Shown: positions 37,116 to 48,855 of the stretch, piece by piece
Layout: each line of letters starts with the position of its first letter
Numbering within the stretch: position 1 is the stretch's first letter
From: Zantedeschia hybrid cultivar
Lineage: Eukaryota; Streptophyta; Magnoliopsida; Alismatales; Araceae
Assembly: GCA_030544215.1 (NCBI GenBank)
Contig: JARZZO010000011.1
Span: 4,450,001-4,514,000 of the forward strand
Direction of reading: 5' to 3'
Length of the DNA stretch: 64,000 nt
Program-made: the position numbers and the translations under genes
The notes under the pieces: model-generated
Database searches by the model: none
Told to the model about the DNA's origin: nothing
What the model saw: only the letters and a program-made list of their open reading frames with translations

Positions 37116-37926
37116 TGTTGAAATTATTGGGCCATCCAACTCAAAACTTTAAGTTCTAATTTTTTTATTGAAAAATAGGAGAAGAATAAGGACGAATAAG
37201 AGGAGAATAAGCTTAATTTTACTTTGACATGCGGAATGGCTTATACCGTGCAGAATAGCGTATCGAGGGAATAAGGAGAATAAGTCATTCCACCCTAGAT
37301 CCAAGAATTGTTTATTCTTCTTATTCCGTCAGTGGGTCCCACAAAACTATTAAACCAAAATACTTCTTATTCTAATATATGTTATTTCGTCAATGGACCC
37401 TACAAAATAACTTATTCTGCAATCAAAGTGGGGCAAGGCAATAAGTGGAGTAGGCACCATCCACTAAACACTTTGATTTTGTCTTTTCTTTGATATAGGA
37501 TTATTCTAACACGGTCCCTCACGTGCAGGCCGATTTTAGGCTCTATCGCGTGGATCACAAATATGGGTACGCGGCCTAATTCGTAATCATGGACTCTGAT
37601 ACCATATTGAAGTTATTAGACCATTCAATTCAAAACCGCAATGAGTGGAGTATGCACCATCTACTAAACACTTTTTGATTTTGTCTTTTTGTTTTTATGT
37701 AGGACTATTCTAGCACGTCCCCTCACATGCAAGACAATTTTAGGCTCTCTCACTTAAGCCACAAATACGAGTACGCGGTCCGGTTCGTAACTATGGGCTC
37801 TAATACCATGTTGAAGTTATTAGGTCATCCAACTCAAAACCTTAAGGCAATAGGTAAAATAGACACCATCTACTAAACACTTTTTGATTTTGTCTTTTTT
37901 TTTTTTGATGTAGGACTATTCTAACA
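37116..37926 (-). mobile_element. Tandem TRIM: three LTRs and two internal segments
   Basis: On the minus strand the order is LTR (37809-37926, 118 bp), primer-binding site TGGTATTAGAGCCC (37795-37808), internal, LTR (37605-37715, 111 bp), primer-binding site TGGTATCAGAGTCC (37591-37604), internal, LTR (37116-37511). The LTRs begin TGTTAGAATA on the minus strand and end TTCAACA, with point changes. A short purine-rich run (GTGAGGG) precedes the LTR starts. Internal segments are about 93 bp, so nothing is encoded. The third LTR is 396 bp because about 280 bp of AT-rich DNA lies within it. Terminal-repeat retrotransposons in miniature have this design. Confidence 0.85.
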
Positions 37927-38474
37927 CAAACCTTTAAAGTATTTTCTAATGCAACCTAAGACTGGTGCACTCTTCTTTCATATCACTCATGGGTTTAGTG
38001 ATCAGCTAGACATTAGAGATGTAGCAATAGATTAATTTTTAAAAATTTATGTGTTTCAACCAATCTCTTGAAACTAAATTAGTCAAGACAAATTTGCAAT
38101 GCCCCCGATCTTAATTTTCCATGTTAAACAGTTATAAACTAGGTAAAACCCAAGAAAAAATTGTAAAGAAATCAGACCAGGCTATTGAACTAGAAAGGCC
38201 ATTGGTTCTGATTTTTTTCAAACCGCCTGACCTAATTTGGTTTCTAAAACACTAGTTTCAACGGTGTAGATGGTTCATCTCAGTAAGTGAAAGCTACCCG
38301 CTAAGGTGTATATATACATCTTGACACTTACCTTTTATTCCTAGCAAAATATATTTAACTAAGTTGTTCTCTCACATTTGATGAAGAAAGAAGCTAGCTT
38401 GAGCAATTTCAAGAATGATCACCCTCACAGCTCAAGGATTTTACAGGTGTTTGAAGGCCATGGAGATTACCATG
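37927..38474. other. Non-coding DNA
   Basis: No gene or bounded repeat recognised. Confidence 0.5.
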
Positions 38475-38483
38475 GTACAATGG

Positions 38484-38671
38484 GATTGGGATTCCCTTAG
38501 ACCCCTTTAAACTCTTTAACACTGATTGGCCAGAGATTAAATAAAATCATGTCATTTTCATCTCTTTTTTTTTCCTTCACCGCCTACGTACGTACCAAAT
38601 TTATCTACTAGTCAGTCAGTGTTGAAGGGTTTAGAGGTCTAAAGAATTTGGGTCTAGACGATCCCAATCGA
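38484..38671. mobile_element. Mutator-type MITE (188 bp)
   Basis: About 50 bases at each end are imperfect inverted repeats (left GATTGGGATTCCCTTAGACC; right, inverted, TCGATTGGGATCGTCTAGAC). A perfect 9-base direct repeat, GTACAATGG, flanks it at 38475-38483 and 38672-38680. It belongs with the element at 23092-23267. Confidence 0.82.
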
Positions 38672-38680
38672 GTACAATGG

Positions 38681-39719
38681 ACATGCATGCATAAGGATGG
38701 GTATGTGCTTTTTTCCTCTCCTAAATTCTTCTTAGTAAAGTGGGAATTAAAATAAATATCAGAAAACTATATATTTTACATATTCTCCTACTTTCAAGTT
38801 GCATTTAGGTATACATCTTTTCTCTTCGATTTTTCCTTTCTGTCCTCCCTGCTGGTTTTCGAATCTATTCCCATCATGAATTTGATTTCATAAGTATTTT
38901 CCTATTCGACCTTCCTAGTTTTCCGATCCATATTCCTATCATACAATGTAGACCTTAGAAAGCTTAAAGCTTTTAGCTTACGGTCTATGTCGGAACAATC
39001 TTTTTGTACCGTCAGTGGGAAAGAGGAAGAAACCACATCCACCTCACGGCTACTGTAATAAGGAAAGAAATGGGAAGTGGGGCTCAGGACAAGTCATTGG
39101 ATCCACATCAATGGCTTCCAATCTCTTTATGCAAGCTTTTCCTCTCTTTCCAAGTAGCCTTTTTAAGGGGCCGCAGCCCTTTTCATTTTTTATGGTTCTA
39201 CTTTCAATTGATATGGGGGGAGTTCTCTTGTTTTTTAACCTAAACAATACTTCTAAACAAAAAATTATAATCTTAAAAAAAATAATTAGAGCTTACTATC
39301 AGAAGTTTGACATTATTTGTTTACCTCCTTCCAATTTTTCATTGACCATCCCCCCTTTATACACAAATTTATTTTCAATTCATTTTCATTGCTAATCGTT
39401 TGTTTTTTTACGTAAATTGTAATTTTATCACTTCACTTGTTATTTGTCTTTATGACATATTAATACCGAAATATAGCAACACCTTAAGGTAATAAGATAT
39501 CAATGTGTTAAATATCTTAACATGTTAATACGAGTTAAAGTGTTACGGCATTAATACCTTAATATCTTACGTAATAAGGGTCAATCGGTGCTCTGCCTAA
39601 GCCCCCCAAGCTCCTACCATTGCACCAAGTTCTGAATTATATATATAAACACATTAATGAGTTAATATGCAGAGCGTCCAATATTATATCTTTAAAGAGA
39701 AGAACTAAAAAAGGAATCA
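38681..39719. other. Non-coding DNA
   Basis: No supported gene. 39480-39590 has repeated TTAATACC/GGTATTAA-like words. The frame at 39015-39395 has no recognisable feature. Confidence 0.5.
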
Positions 39720-39949
39720 GATGAAATCCCACAGAGTCTGAGGCACATGCTTATATGCACTGGAACCATAATTTAGAAACCGATATAGGACTAATTGTCC
39801 AAAGCCACCATGGGCCAATAGCCAACACTCCCCCTCACGGCCACCATGGGCCGTGGAAATGAAAGGAGAGGTGAAAGAGGTCAGGCCCAGGATCAATGCT
39901 CTGATACCAAGATGAAATCCCAAAACCGCGGTTTTGGGATTTCATCTGA
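39720..39949 (-). mobile_element. One-LTR TRIM-like insertion with a palindromic end
   Basis: On the minus strand, the primer-binding site TGGTATCAGAGC lies at 39900-39911. It is followed by an internal segment of about 80 bp, a purine tract GTGAGGGGGAG, and an LTR of about 111 bp (about 39720-39829, TGTTGGCTATT to GGGATTTCATCT). The expected full LTR on the other side of the primer-binding site is missing. In its place is a 38-base perfect palindrome (39912-39949) whose arms are the LTR end AGATGAAATCCC. GAATC flanks the whole unit on both sides (39715-39719 and 39950-39954), like a 5-base target duplication. Confidence 0.7.
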
Positions 39950-40688
39950 ATCTCCCCATAAAATACAAGATAGAAAATCAGTAAAAATTTGACAACCAAT
40001 GAGAAATAATGTCCGACAGGAAGCTCTAATTAATTTTTTTAGTTCTTGTTTGTGGCATACCGCACTTTAAGCCTTCAAAGAATTAAAGTTCCAAAGATAA
40101 CAAAATATGATCCTTGGGAGCTGAAATGCCTGTATCTTCGAACATATGCCAAGACCGGGGCATCTGATACCCTTATGGGTCTTGATGACACCTGGTTAAT
40201 TACTCGTAAACTCGCCAAATCCTACGTAGTGATACCTTCTTGTGCTTTCCTCCTTTCTATTCTTTTTTTTTAATTTAATACGCACCTCATAGACTGCCAT
40301 AAGCAATACGTATGGGGTGACAAAAGTGCGAAATTAAAGTCTAAAATTTTGAAGGCCTCTGATAATACTTGCCGTATGACATCCATGAAGGTTTTGGGTT
40401 CTGTTCTTCTCTGGGGTTCCTGAGCAGAAAAAGGATTTTAGAATAAGCTCACGTTTTCTTCTTTTTCTTCTTCTTCTTATTGGAAACCAGACGTACGTGT
40501 GCATGACATCCTTGGCGCCCCACTCTTTCCTCCTTGGTTCATCTACGCGCTAACTACTGCAGTTTTTTCCTTTTTTTTCTTTTTTTTTTTGGCAGTAATC
40601 TACTAACTACTGCAGTTACTACCTGGCACATCGTCCCAACTAATGTCCTTGACTTTAATCTCACCAATGTACTTGGCACACAGATTAG
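39950..40688. other. Non-coding DNA
   Basis: No supported gene. Short pyrimidine-rich tracts lie at 40450-40490 and 40566-40592. Confidence 0.5.
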
Positions 40689-40965
40689 ATAGCTAGGTAA
40701 GTCTGCAGATAAGGGAGAGAGAGAGAGAGAGAGAGAGAACTCTTCTGCCTTGCATGGATTTGCTACGATATCTCTGCCATCAGAAAGAGAGAGAGAAGGA
40801 ATAGCTAGGTAAGTCTGCAGATAAGGGAGAGAGAGAGAGAGAGAGAAGTCTTCTCTCTTGCATGGATTTGCTACGATATCTCTACCATCAGAAAGAGAGA
40901 GAGAGAGAGGGAGAGGGAGCTTCTGCCTTGCATGGGTTTGCTACTATATCTCTCTTGCCGACCCA
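40689..40965. repeat. Tandem duplication with (GA)n tracts, about 112 bp period
   Basis: Two full units begin ATAGCTAGGTAAGTCTGCAG (40689 and 40801) and a third partial unit follows at about 40909. Each contains a GA microsatellite and the words TTGCATGGATTTGCTACGAT and ATATCTC. Confidence 0.9.
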
Positions 40966-41387
40966 TTGTATGATAAAAATGGATGTCATTTGCATCGTCA
41001 AAGAAGCCTGTTTGGTGAGATAAGAAGGTAGTCCATTAAGATATTCTATACAAAATGTTAGATCCCCATGCACTTTGTGGCCAGTTCCTTACCACCAGGT
41101 TGGCCTATGGGAAGACAAGACAAATATGTTATCCGTTGCCGACTTCAATGCGTGGACACCAAATTTATTTCTTCCCATGCAGCATGAAGAAAAAGGAGAG
41201 AACTGGAGAGTAATGTGAACTTGACTTGGGAATTCAAGGAGTAAAGTTGGAGTTTGGCTGTGTGTGATCATGTGCTAAACTGAATGAAATATGAGTAACA
41301 TTGTTGCACCACACCGGTGACCATTGCAGTAATTTTTTATATTGTTTCTAAATTTGCCTCCTAGTTCGACATCCATACCGTGGTAAG

Positions 41388-41765
41388 GATCGGATGGTTA
41401 AAAGAATTAAAAAAAAATGGGATGGCATACTAGCGCAACCCCACGCTTGTTGCTGTATCGCAGGTGGGGAAACAAGTATTATTCTAGAAATACATTTGTG
41501 TGGAATTAACAAGTCATCTTGTACGACTCACACTGCACCTTCCATTGTTGAGGAGACAGGAAAAGTATATGAAGATCGGACGGTTAAAAAAGAAAAAGAT
41601 TACGCACTCGTGCGATCTGAGCTATCATGCGCGATCCGATGTTCATTGCTGCACTGCATGCATGCAGTTAAATATTATTCCAGAAATATATCTGTCTAGA
41701 AATAATGATCATATTGTACAACTTACGCTACACCTTCCATTGTCGAGGAGACTGGATAAGTACAT
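41388..41765. repeat. Tandem duplication, 186 bp period
   Basis: Two diverged direct copies begin GATCGGATGGTTAAAA (41388) and GATCGGACGGTTAAAA (41574). Both run through an ATTATTC-AGAAATA segment to CACCTTCCATTG and GAGGAGAC. The two overlapping open frames here reflect the duplication and are not supported as genes. Confidence 0.85.
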
Positions 41766-41766
41766 G

Positions 41767-42145
41767 ATGGGGATTTTTGTGTATATACTTCTTTTAGATC
41801 ATCATGTTCGTATGCTCATATATTATTATAAATATTCTTAACATTCTTCAAAAAAGTTGTAGTTATATATTTCCTATCAGAATAACTGTAAACTCCATTA
41901 AAATATATTTAAAAAAATAGATATTTTTGCATGTATGTTCTTAAAATTCAGATATTTACATATATATTTTTACCTTTACCAAAATTTACAAAATCTTTTT
42001 GATAGATTCAATTAAAGTCCACAATATTTTGGCAGAAGAAGGTAACTACTATTTTTATGAATACGTCAAAAATATGTATAACAATATGTGGGAGTTAGAA
42101 GTATAGTACAAATATGATAATTCATAGAGATATTAATTTTGATAT
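41767..42145. mobile_element. Degenerate relative of the Mutator-type MITE at 34618-35009
   Basis: The right side (about 42085-42145) is, in inverse, clearly similar to the left arm of the 34618-35009 element over about 55 bases, including TACTTCTAACTCCCACATAT. The left arm at about 41767 is weaker. No target duplication was recognised. Confidence 0.45.
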
Positions 42146-43191
42146 CAATGGTTAAATTCTAAAGTATCAATGTGGAGATCATGGCCAAAGGGGAAGAAGA
42201 GAATTATCCACGAGAACAATGAGAGCAGAGGGAATTTTGAAACTCTCAAAACTTGAACTGTGACATTTTTAATATACCTGCCATCTCTATTAAATTTGTT
42301 ATACTAATAAAATCCTCTAGGATATAAATTGATAGAGTACAGACCAAGAGTTGTGATACTACGCGCTCTCCTATTTACCTCAGTTAGGGGTAGATTCTGA
42401 AATTTAAAGGATAGAGTGGCGCCTTCAGCGCTTTAAATTCACAGAGGTTAAGGTTTGGCAGAAAAGAAAATGAGATCAAACACCTATTTAAGTCCTGAAT
42501 ATAATTTATTGCCGACAGATAAAATCCTGGCAGCAGCTTGTATCACTTTCCTATATATCAAACACCTATTTAAGTTTTTTCTGAGTAGATTTTTGTGAAT
42601 CTCATATTCTCCACCTCAACGTCACTGACCACGAAAAGGCAGAAATGTAGATTCCGACCTCAACTCTATGAGTGCTATGGCCTCTGGTGGGAACATGGGC
42701 CGGACGGTGTGTTTAGGCTGGCCCAGATGGAACTGAGTTGCGGCAAAACAGTTACAAGTCTTTGGTTTGATTCTAGCTTCGGTTCCATGGAAACCCTTCC
42801 ATCTCCATAGCATGCCAACCTCGCCCAAGTCCGGTCGACCCTGGTCAACCGGTCCACCCTACAAAACCATAGAGCCGGTCCAACTCCTCTGACCGTGGAG
42901 GCTTGCGAGGCCCACACACGCTGGCTTCACCGCATAGCCACGTATCCAAATTTCTCGTTGTTGGGTCCTAAGCTAAGCACGAACGTTTGGATGAAAGGTG
43001 CTTGCTGGGGTCACTTTCTACATTCAAATTTGCATGCTATGTTCATAAGGAGTAGCCCAAAGGTGAAAGGTGGAGGTGTTGGAGGTGATCTTGGCTTTCC
43101 AAACCATATCTGGTGATGTGATGACAAATCTCAATGCCAGGTTGGGTTAAAGTTCAAAGTAATACTTACTGGCTAAGATAACATTATGAAC
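42146..43191. other. Non-coding DNA with a GC-richer patch
   Basis: 42600-43130 is GC-richer and has overlapping short frames on both strands with no domain signs. Nothing else is recognised. Confidence 0.4.
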
Positions 43192-43267
43192 ACATTCTTT
43201 TGGGGAATTGGGATCAAGAATGTCGAGTCACATTCTTTTGGGGAATTGGGGTCAAGAATGTCGAGTC
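43192..43267. repeat. 38-bp tandem duplication
   Basis: Two near-identical units begin CACATTCTTTTGGGGAATTG and end AAGAATGTCGAGT. Confidence 0.93.
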
Positions 43268-43861
43268 TCTACATTAATTTATTGGGTCTTTTCTTCCTTT
43301 GTTGAATTGTCTCATGAGTAATATTCATTTTGAAATGTGATTGAGCTGTCTCAATGCCTGGTTACATTATCACGATCGGGCATGCTTTTGTTGAAATTTA
43401 GCAATTAACATATGATTAGCTTTATTGCATTAGCAAGACAAAGCGAGTGCTGATCATGGTATCATTTACTATTCCACTAAAATTTTCATTTCGACAATTT
43501 TAAAATTTTCATTGGCAGTAATTATTGAGGTCAGTCTATGATCAACTTTACAATTATTGCACCTAGTTTTCTTTACTCAATAGACACCCAGCTTCGATGT
43601 TAGATGACAGCTATGATAGTGGAAACAAGAACTTCCCTTGTCTAATGACAACAAGCACACGAGTCATTTCTTATTCCACAGTTTCCATGGCAACATGCAG
43701 TTGGATCTTCCCTTCCCATCTTTGAAGTTTTGAAGGTGAGTAGCACTAGAGTTGCTTGAGAAAACCTGCAAGTGCCATTCGCTGCAAGAAAATAGGAGTT
43801 AACAAGCTTACCATGTGAAGCTTCCACTCCAAAAGTTCTGACTAAAGAGAACATTGCTTTT
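43268..43861. other. Non-coding DNA
   Basis: No gene, RNA gene or bounded repeat was recognised. Confidence 0.5.
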
Positions 43862-43869
43862 ATTACAAT

Positions 43870-44254
43870 TAGGGGTGTCAATTGCGCAGGCCACAAGCCC
43901 AACTCAGTCCATATAAAGGAAATTGAGCTGGTTCAAGTTATATAAATTAGGTTGAGCTAAATTTGAGTTAACAATAGTTAAATTTGGGTGGGGTTAGGCA
44001 GAAAACGGGTTGACCTAATTTAATTTATTGACTTTTGCAATAATTCATACAAAAAATAAAATACTTCTAAAAAATCATCTATAAATAGGACCAGCCCAAC
44101 TCAACCCAACCCACTCATTATTGAATTTGGACTGAATTTAAGTTAAACTTGAGCTGAATTTGGACTTGACTAAAATTAGACTAGACTATTTTGAATTTGG
44201 ATTAAACCCAACTTATCACATAACCTAGTCCATCCCGCCCAATTTACACCCCTA
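43870..44254. mobile_element. hAT-type MITE (385 bp)
   Basis: The ends TAGGGGTGTCAATTGCGC and the inverse of TAGGGGTGTAAATTGGGC are terminal inverted repeats. A perfect 8-base target duplication, ATTACAAT, lies at 43862-43869 and 44255-44262. The interior repeats GTTGAG/AACCCAA words. No transposase. Confidence 0.9.
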
Positions 44255-44262
44255 ATTACAAT

Positions 44263-46165
44263 CAACTTGGATCATGCTCGCAATGGTGTCATATTATAGC
44301 ATCAACAACCTCACCTAAATGACTCATTTGAATTCCCTTTCTATCCAAAGGGCTTGGGTACTTCTGTAACATCAAAACCTATTGTTATAGTTGGATTCAT
44401 CAGGCACGAGGACAAGAACCACCATTTAGGATGGATATCTGACCCTGTTGCAATATAGAGGGATATTTTTGAGATTTTCAACATATCTTAGAGAAGTATG
44501 CGAGAAAGCTGTGTCATCAAATTAATTTTGTTTTCTTCATCAAAAAGCCGCTAAATTGCGAGAGAATTGAGAGCATGACGGAGAGATGACCTCCATTGCA
44601 CACGTTTATCACATGAGATCAAGACATGATAAAAACTAAATAATAATAATAATAATCAGAATATAACAAATACAAATAATAGTAGTAGAATTAAAATCTC
44701 ATTTACATGTGACATGTAGTCTTGAATTTTTATCCGTGCATGTCCTGGTCTGAAATTGGTCCATAAATTGTTCTTGAAATTGTGTTCTCAAGCATAATCT
44801 AAAGGGTTGGGGGACCCCTAAACTGAAACTTTCAGATTTACCTACATGGTGTGCTTAGATAGACACTAGCCGTTACCAAGCTAGCTAGCTGGCGTGAAGT
44901 GGCTGTCACTACATGGAGCAAATTCTAGAAACCCACACACGTGCGTGGGGGTTGGTTAACCATCAAAACTGCCCAAGAACTGCCTCATGCCAATATCTAC
45001 CCTTGCCTTGGTGGTTAAGGAAGGGAGTTCAATTCTTATTTGGTCCTCGAGACCCTTCTCTCTGTTGGAGACTTTCTTCTTGGTCCTTCACCTGCCCCTT
45101 TCCTGATCAAACAAGCTCCTTGATCAATGTCATCATCATCTGCTTATTATCACAAAGTTTTGTCTCAACAACATATAGTGTGTTTAGACTTAAATGCTAC
45201 AATGTCCAAGTGTATCACAATCTAATATGGATTGTAATGTATAAAAAAGAGAGACAGATTTTTAAAATAACAAAATAACTAGAGATTTCAAGGGACGTAA
45301 AGGAAGATTGAAAATGTTCTTTCTATCAAGAAAATCCTTGTTTTGGTGAAGGTTCTATTTAACACATGTAGATTATTTAGACCTGTCACAATATTGAAAC
45401 ACTCATGTTCGACACTCTAATTTAAGTTTTCAAAATGAACACACATTTATTTAAAGTACTTATTTCAATGCTAACACTCAATTATTTAATGTGTATTTTA
45501 CTTGTATATTTTATATTTTAAACAGGTTTCAATAGCCGTGCTTCATAATTATATGCATGTATAACTACATATATACATGTTTATGTATATTTATATGTTT
45601 CATTTGTTCTCACACCTTACTAATAATCTATAATCTAATAATTCATGACACACTAAGATAAGGTGGTAAAGATAGGCTTTTTCACTACTAAAATTTATAT
45701 TTCTTAAAATTTCTGAAATAATCAGATTGGAAGAGTGCAAAATCTTACTGAAACTATATTCCTTCCCCACGTAATCGCCATCCTTTCCCCCATTGTACAC
45801 ACGCTACACAAGATGGGATGGGAGACTGCAATTTAGCCTCCAACCTCAACAAAATGACCTTAAAAAAATCTGTCACATCTGCCTTTGGCTTCCCGGCGCC
45901 GCATCAAAGTTTCCCCATCAAATTGATATGTATTTTTAGGAAAAAAATACACGCTTTCATTATTATTCATTGTCGTCGAGAAAAGTAAATTCATGTTGAT
46001 TGCCTTAGGTACTTCTTTTCCCCATAAAGATATTGAATAAAATAAGCTACTTTGATCTCCACTATAATTTTGAAAACGAACATGTAAATATCCTTCAAAG
46101 ATAAGTAAATACACCCGAAACATATAAAATGCAGTTAGTCCTGTTTAAGTCCCACTTGCCTCAGC
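44263..46165. other. Non-coding DNA
   Basis: A (AAT)n microsatellite lies at about 44639-44656. The frame at 44913-45278 (121 codons) shows no domain and is not called. Confidence 0.5.
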
Positions 46166-46169
46166 AGCA

Positions 46170-46410
46170 CTACTGAATATTGAAACCCCTCCACAATGGG
46201 GTCGGGGTTTCTTCAGTCACTTCGACTGAAGGAACTCCCGCAGTCTCTCACCGTACGTATGAGTGCGCACGGCTCGGATTGAGTCGTACGTCTGGGCGCA
46301 CGGCTCACCTCGAGTGCGCCCCGGTCCAGGTGCGTGCCCATGCACACGGTAGAAGATTGTGGAAGTTTACTCAGTCGGGTGACTGAAGAGACCCAATCCT
46401 CTACAATGGA
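46170..46410. repeat. Candidate foldback element, GC-rich
   Basis: GGGGTTTCTTCAGTCAC near the left and GTGACTGAAGAGACCC near the right are inverted repeats. CCTCCACAATGGGG and CCTCTACAATGGAGG stand near the outer sides. No target duplication was recognised. Confidence 0.45.
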
Positions 46411-46525
46411 GGCAAAAGTCTTCCTCTCTTATCTGATTGGTTTTTTATTATTGTGTTATTCAAAGTCCCACAATTCAGAAATGGTTGGAGGAGGACCACG
46501 TCCAGGGGTAGGTGCAGCAGTTTGA
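46406..46525 (+). CDS. Possible small secreted peptide ORF (39 aa), unproven
   Basis: The frame encodes a charged start (MEAK), a hydrophobic stretch like a signal peptide (VFLSYLIGFLLLC) and a short tail ending GGGPRPGVGAAV. The frame is open upstream to 46334, so the start is chosen only because it places the hydrophobic segment at the N-terminus. Gly/Pro-rich tails occur in plant signalling peptides such as PIP and CEP, but the tail does not match either motif. It may be chance, since the DNA around it is repeat-like. Confidence 0.22.
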   Translation: MEAKVFLSYLIGFLLLCYSKSHNSEMVGGGPRPGVGAAV

Positions 46526-48829
46526 GCCTTGAGGTATCTGTTTGATTTTATGGGTTATACCATCTGTGAATATAATGCAGAAGATCTAGCTAGTCAAGCA
46601 TGTCCTAAGAACAGTAGACGCTCTAGTCAGATGCCTTACAATTTAATGACTAATAGGTTTTCACGCAACTAAGAGATCCAAGAAAAAAAAATCACTTTGT
46701 CTTAGACCAGTAATGAGTAAAATACGCGAACCATACTCGATTCATGCACTATGCACTTACATACAAATTTCTCGATGGAATTTTCATTTGCTGCATTTTT
46801 TGACATTTACTGTTCTATTCAGGTACAATACAAGAATAAAAAAAGCACTTGATTCCTCTCATCTAATATCCCTGTTACTGAATAAAAATAAATTTAACAT
46901 TATCTAAATCTTGTTAGTCACGATATTTTTATCTTTTGAAAATCTGTCTCTTTTTCATAATCCCACCTCAAGACAAATCTTCTCAGCCTAACTCCTAGCG
47001 AGGCTTATTTATCCCTAACATGGTGAATAATTCTGCATGTCCTCTTGTGAAGTGCAAATGAGGGAGGGCCATATTTCATTAGTTTCCTTTATTGCTCATA
47101 TATATCTTGAATAAGGGAGGGCCATATTTCCCTGAATTGTAGAGACAACTTCTTGTGAGAAGGGGACAATAAAATAGCCGGACTTCTAGAACTTGTCCTT
47201 CTCTTCTCGTTTCCAGAGTAGGATACGCATGTTCACATACGCCACTCAGGCAAGCTGTGAGAGTTCTAAGGTGTGATTGCTAGAGAAGTTCTTGCAAAAC
47301 AGGAAGCTTCTAAAAGGCCACTTAACTTTTGCTCAATCACCTTGTGAGGCTCTACTGAGCTAGGTTTGTGCACGCTTCCAAATTGGTGTTTTATAAGTCA
47401 CTGTGTGGGCGAAGTCAAGAGTGCTTTGGTCATTGTTGGACACTTCTCTAGCTCATGGGTTTTTTTCCTCCCTGTGAATGACTACATTGACGGATTGTTG
47501 GTAAGGAAGACATGGAGGTGTAGAGTGTCTCTCAGAGGAGATGAGTTCCTCAACAGTATGGTGCATTGATGTGGGGCTTGTAGAAAGGAAAGCAGATCAC
47601 CTTGAGATACTTTTGTTTCATGTAAAACATGTTACATGAAAGAATTTTTCTGAAAAGTATAGCAAAATGACCAATTTAGCAAATACGAAGAACTCTAGTC
47701 AATAGAAATTTTAATTGATTGACTTTTTCTTTTCTTTTTAATTTTAACATTCATAGAATGGGATAAAAGGCCTTTTCTATGGCAGATGAAAATATGTTTG
47801 TAAATACCAAACAGTAAATTTTATTTTATTTTTCTCATAAATTTATTTATTTAAAAAAAAATCAATTGAATATGTTTTACTTAGAATCTACACACCCTTG
47901 GTCAGCAAAGTGAGAGACATCACAGTCCTCAATGGTGAGCTGACATGCAAGTAAATTGGGTCAAGACAACCACGGAGATATTTGCCTAACTTGATGTGCT
48001 CTTTTTTAAGTAGCATTCGTAGTACCTTTAAGGATCAGATTAGCATATGCTAGGTCAAGAGCCGAAGTAGTCTGCCATAATTATATCCCTGAGGAAACTT
48101 GCCATCCTGCCAAGTTTGAAGATGTAATTAAAATATTATCTTATAAATAAATGTGTTCCAACCACTATCTTGAAAATTAGTCAGAGGTCAAATTAGCGAT
48201 GGCTCCAGGTCTAATTTTTCACGTTCAACAGTTATAAATTGGTTAAACATTCGTTAAGAATCATTAAGAAATTAGCTAAGTTTTTGAAAGGCCGCTGCTG
48301 GTTCTAATTTTCTACGGTCTCCAGTCTGATTTTTAAAATGCTGGCTTCAATATTGTACATTGTTAAACTGATCAGCATCTGTAGACTATTGCGAAGGTGT
48401 GCATCTTGTCCATTTTCCTTTTATGCTTTCCAAAACCTTTGTTTAATTATGCATATTTCTGTCAAATGATTATGAGATTTCACCTTTAAAGAGGAAGCAA
48501 GCGAGAGAAAATTCAAGCTTTTGAATGATTTGCCTCCTGTGTAAGGATTTTATGGATGTTTTAAAAGCCTCGGAGACAAAGTGGCTGTATATTTTTTATA
48601 AAAAAAAAAGATTAAAAAAAAATTACATGCAATCCAAGGTGCATTTCAAAAGTTCTTTTTCCAAAAAAAAATTATACAACCAGGTCGGGCCGACTTGAGC
48701 TTGTTGACTGTACCGTTAGATTTCTAATCGGACACTCTAAAAATATTTAAAAAAACCGACAAGCAAATTTTAAAAGAAAAAACTCAAAAATTGGCCCCTT
48801 CCCATCCGGATGGGTTGCGCCCCATGCGA
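46526..48829. other. Non-coding DNA
   Basis: No supported gene or element. Several poly-A/T runs occur. Confidence 0.5.
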
Positions 48830-48855
48830 CATTGCAATCCACGTGGATTGCAATG
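48830..48855. repeat. 26-bp perfect palindrome
   Basis: The arms are CATTGCAATCCAC and its exact complement, with no spacer. A second perfect palindrome, CCCATCCGGATGGG, lies at about 48801-48814. Confidence 0.93.
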
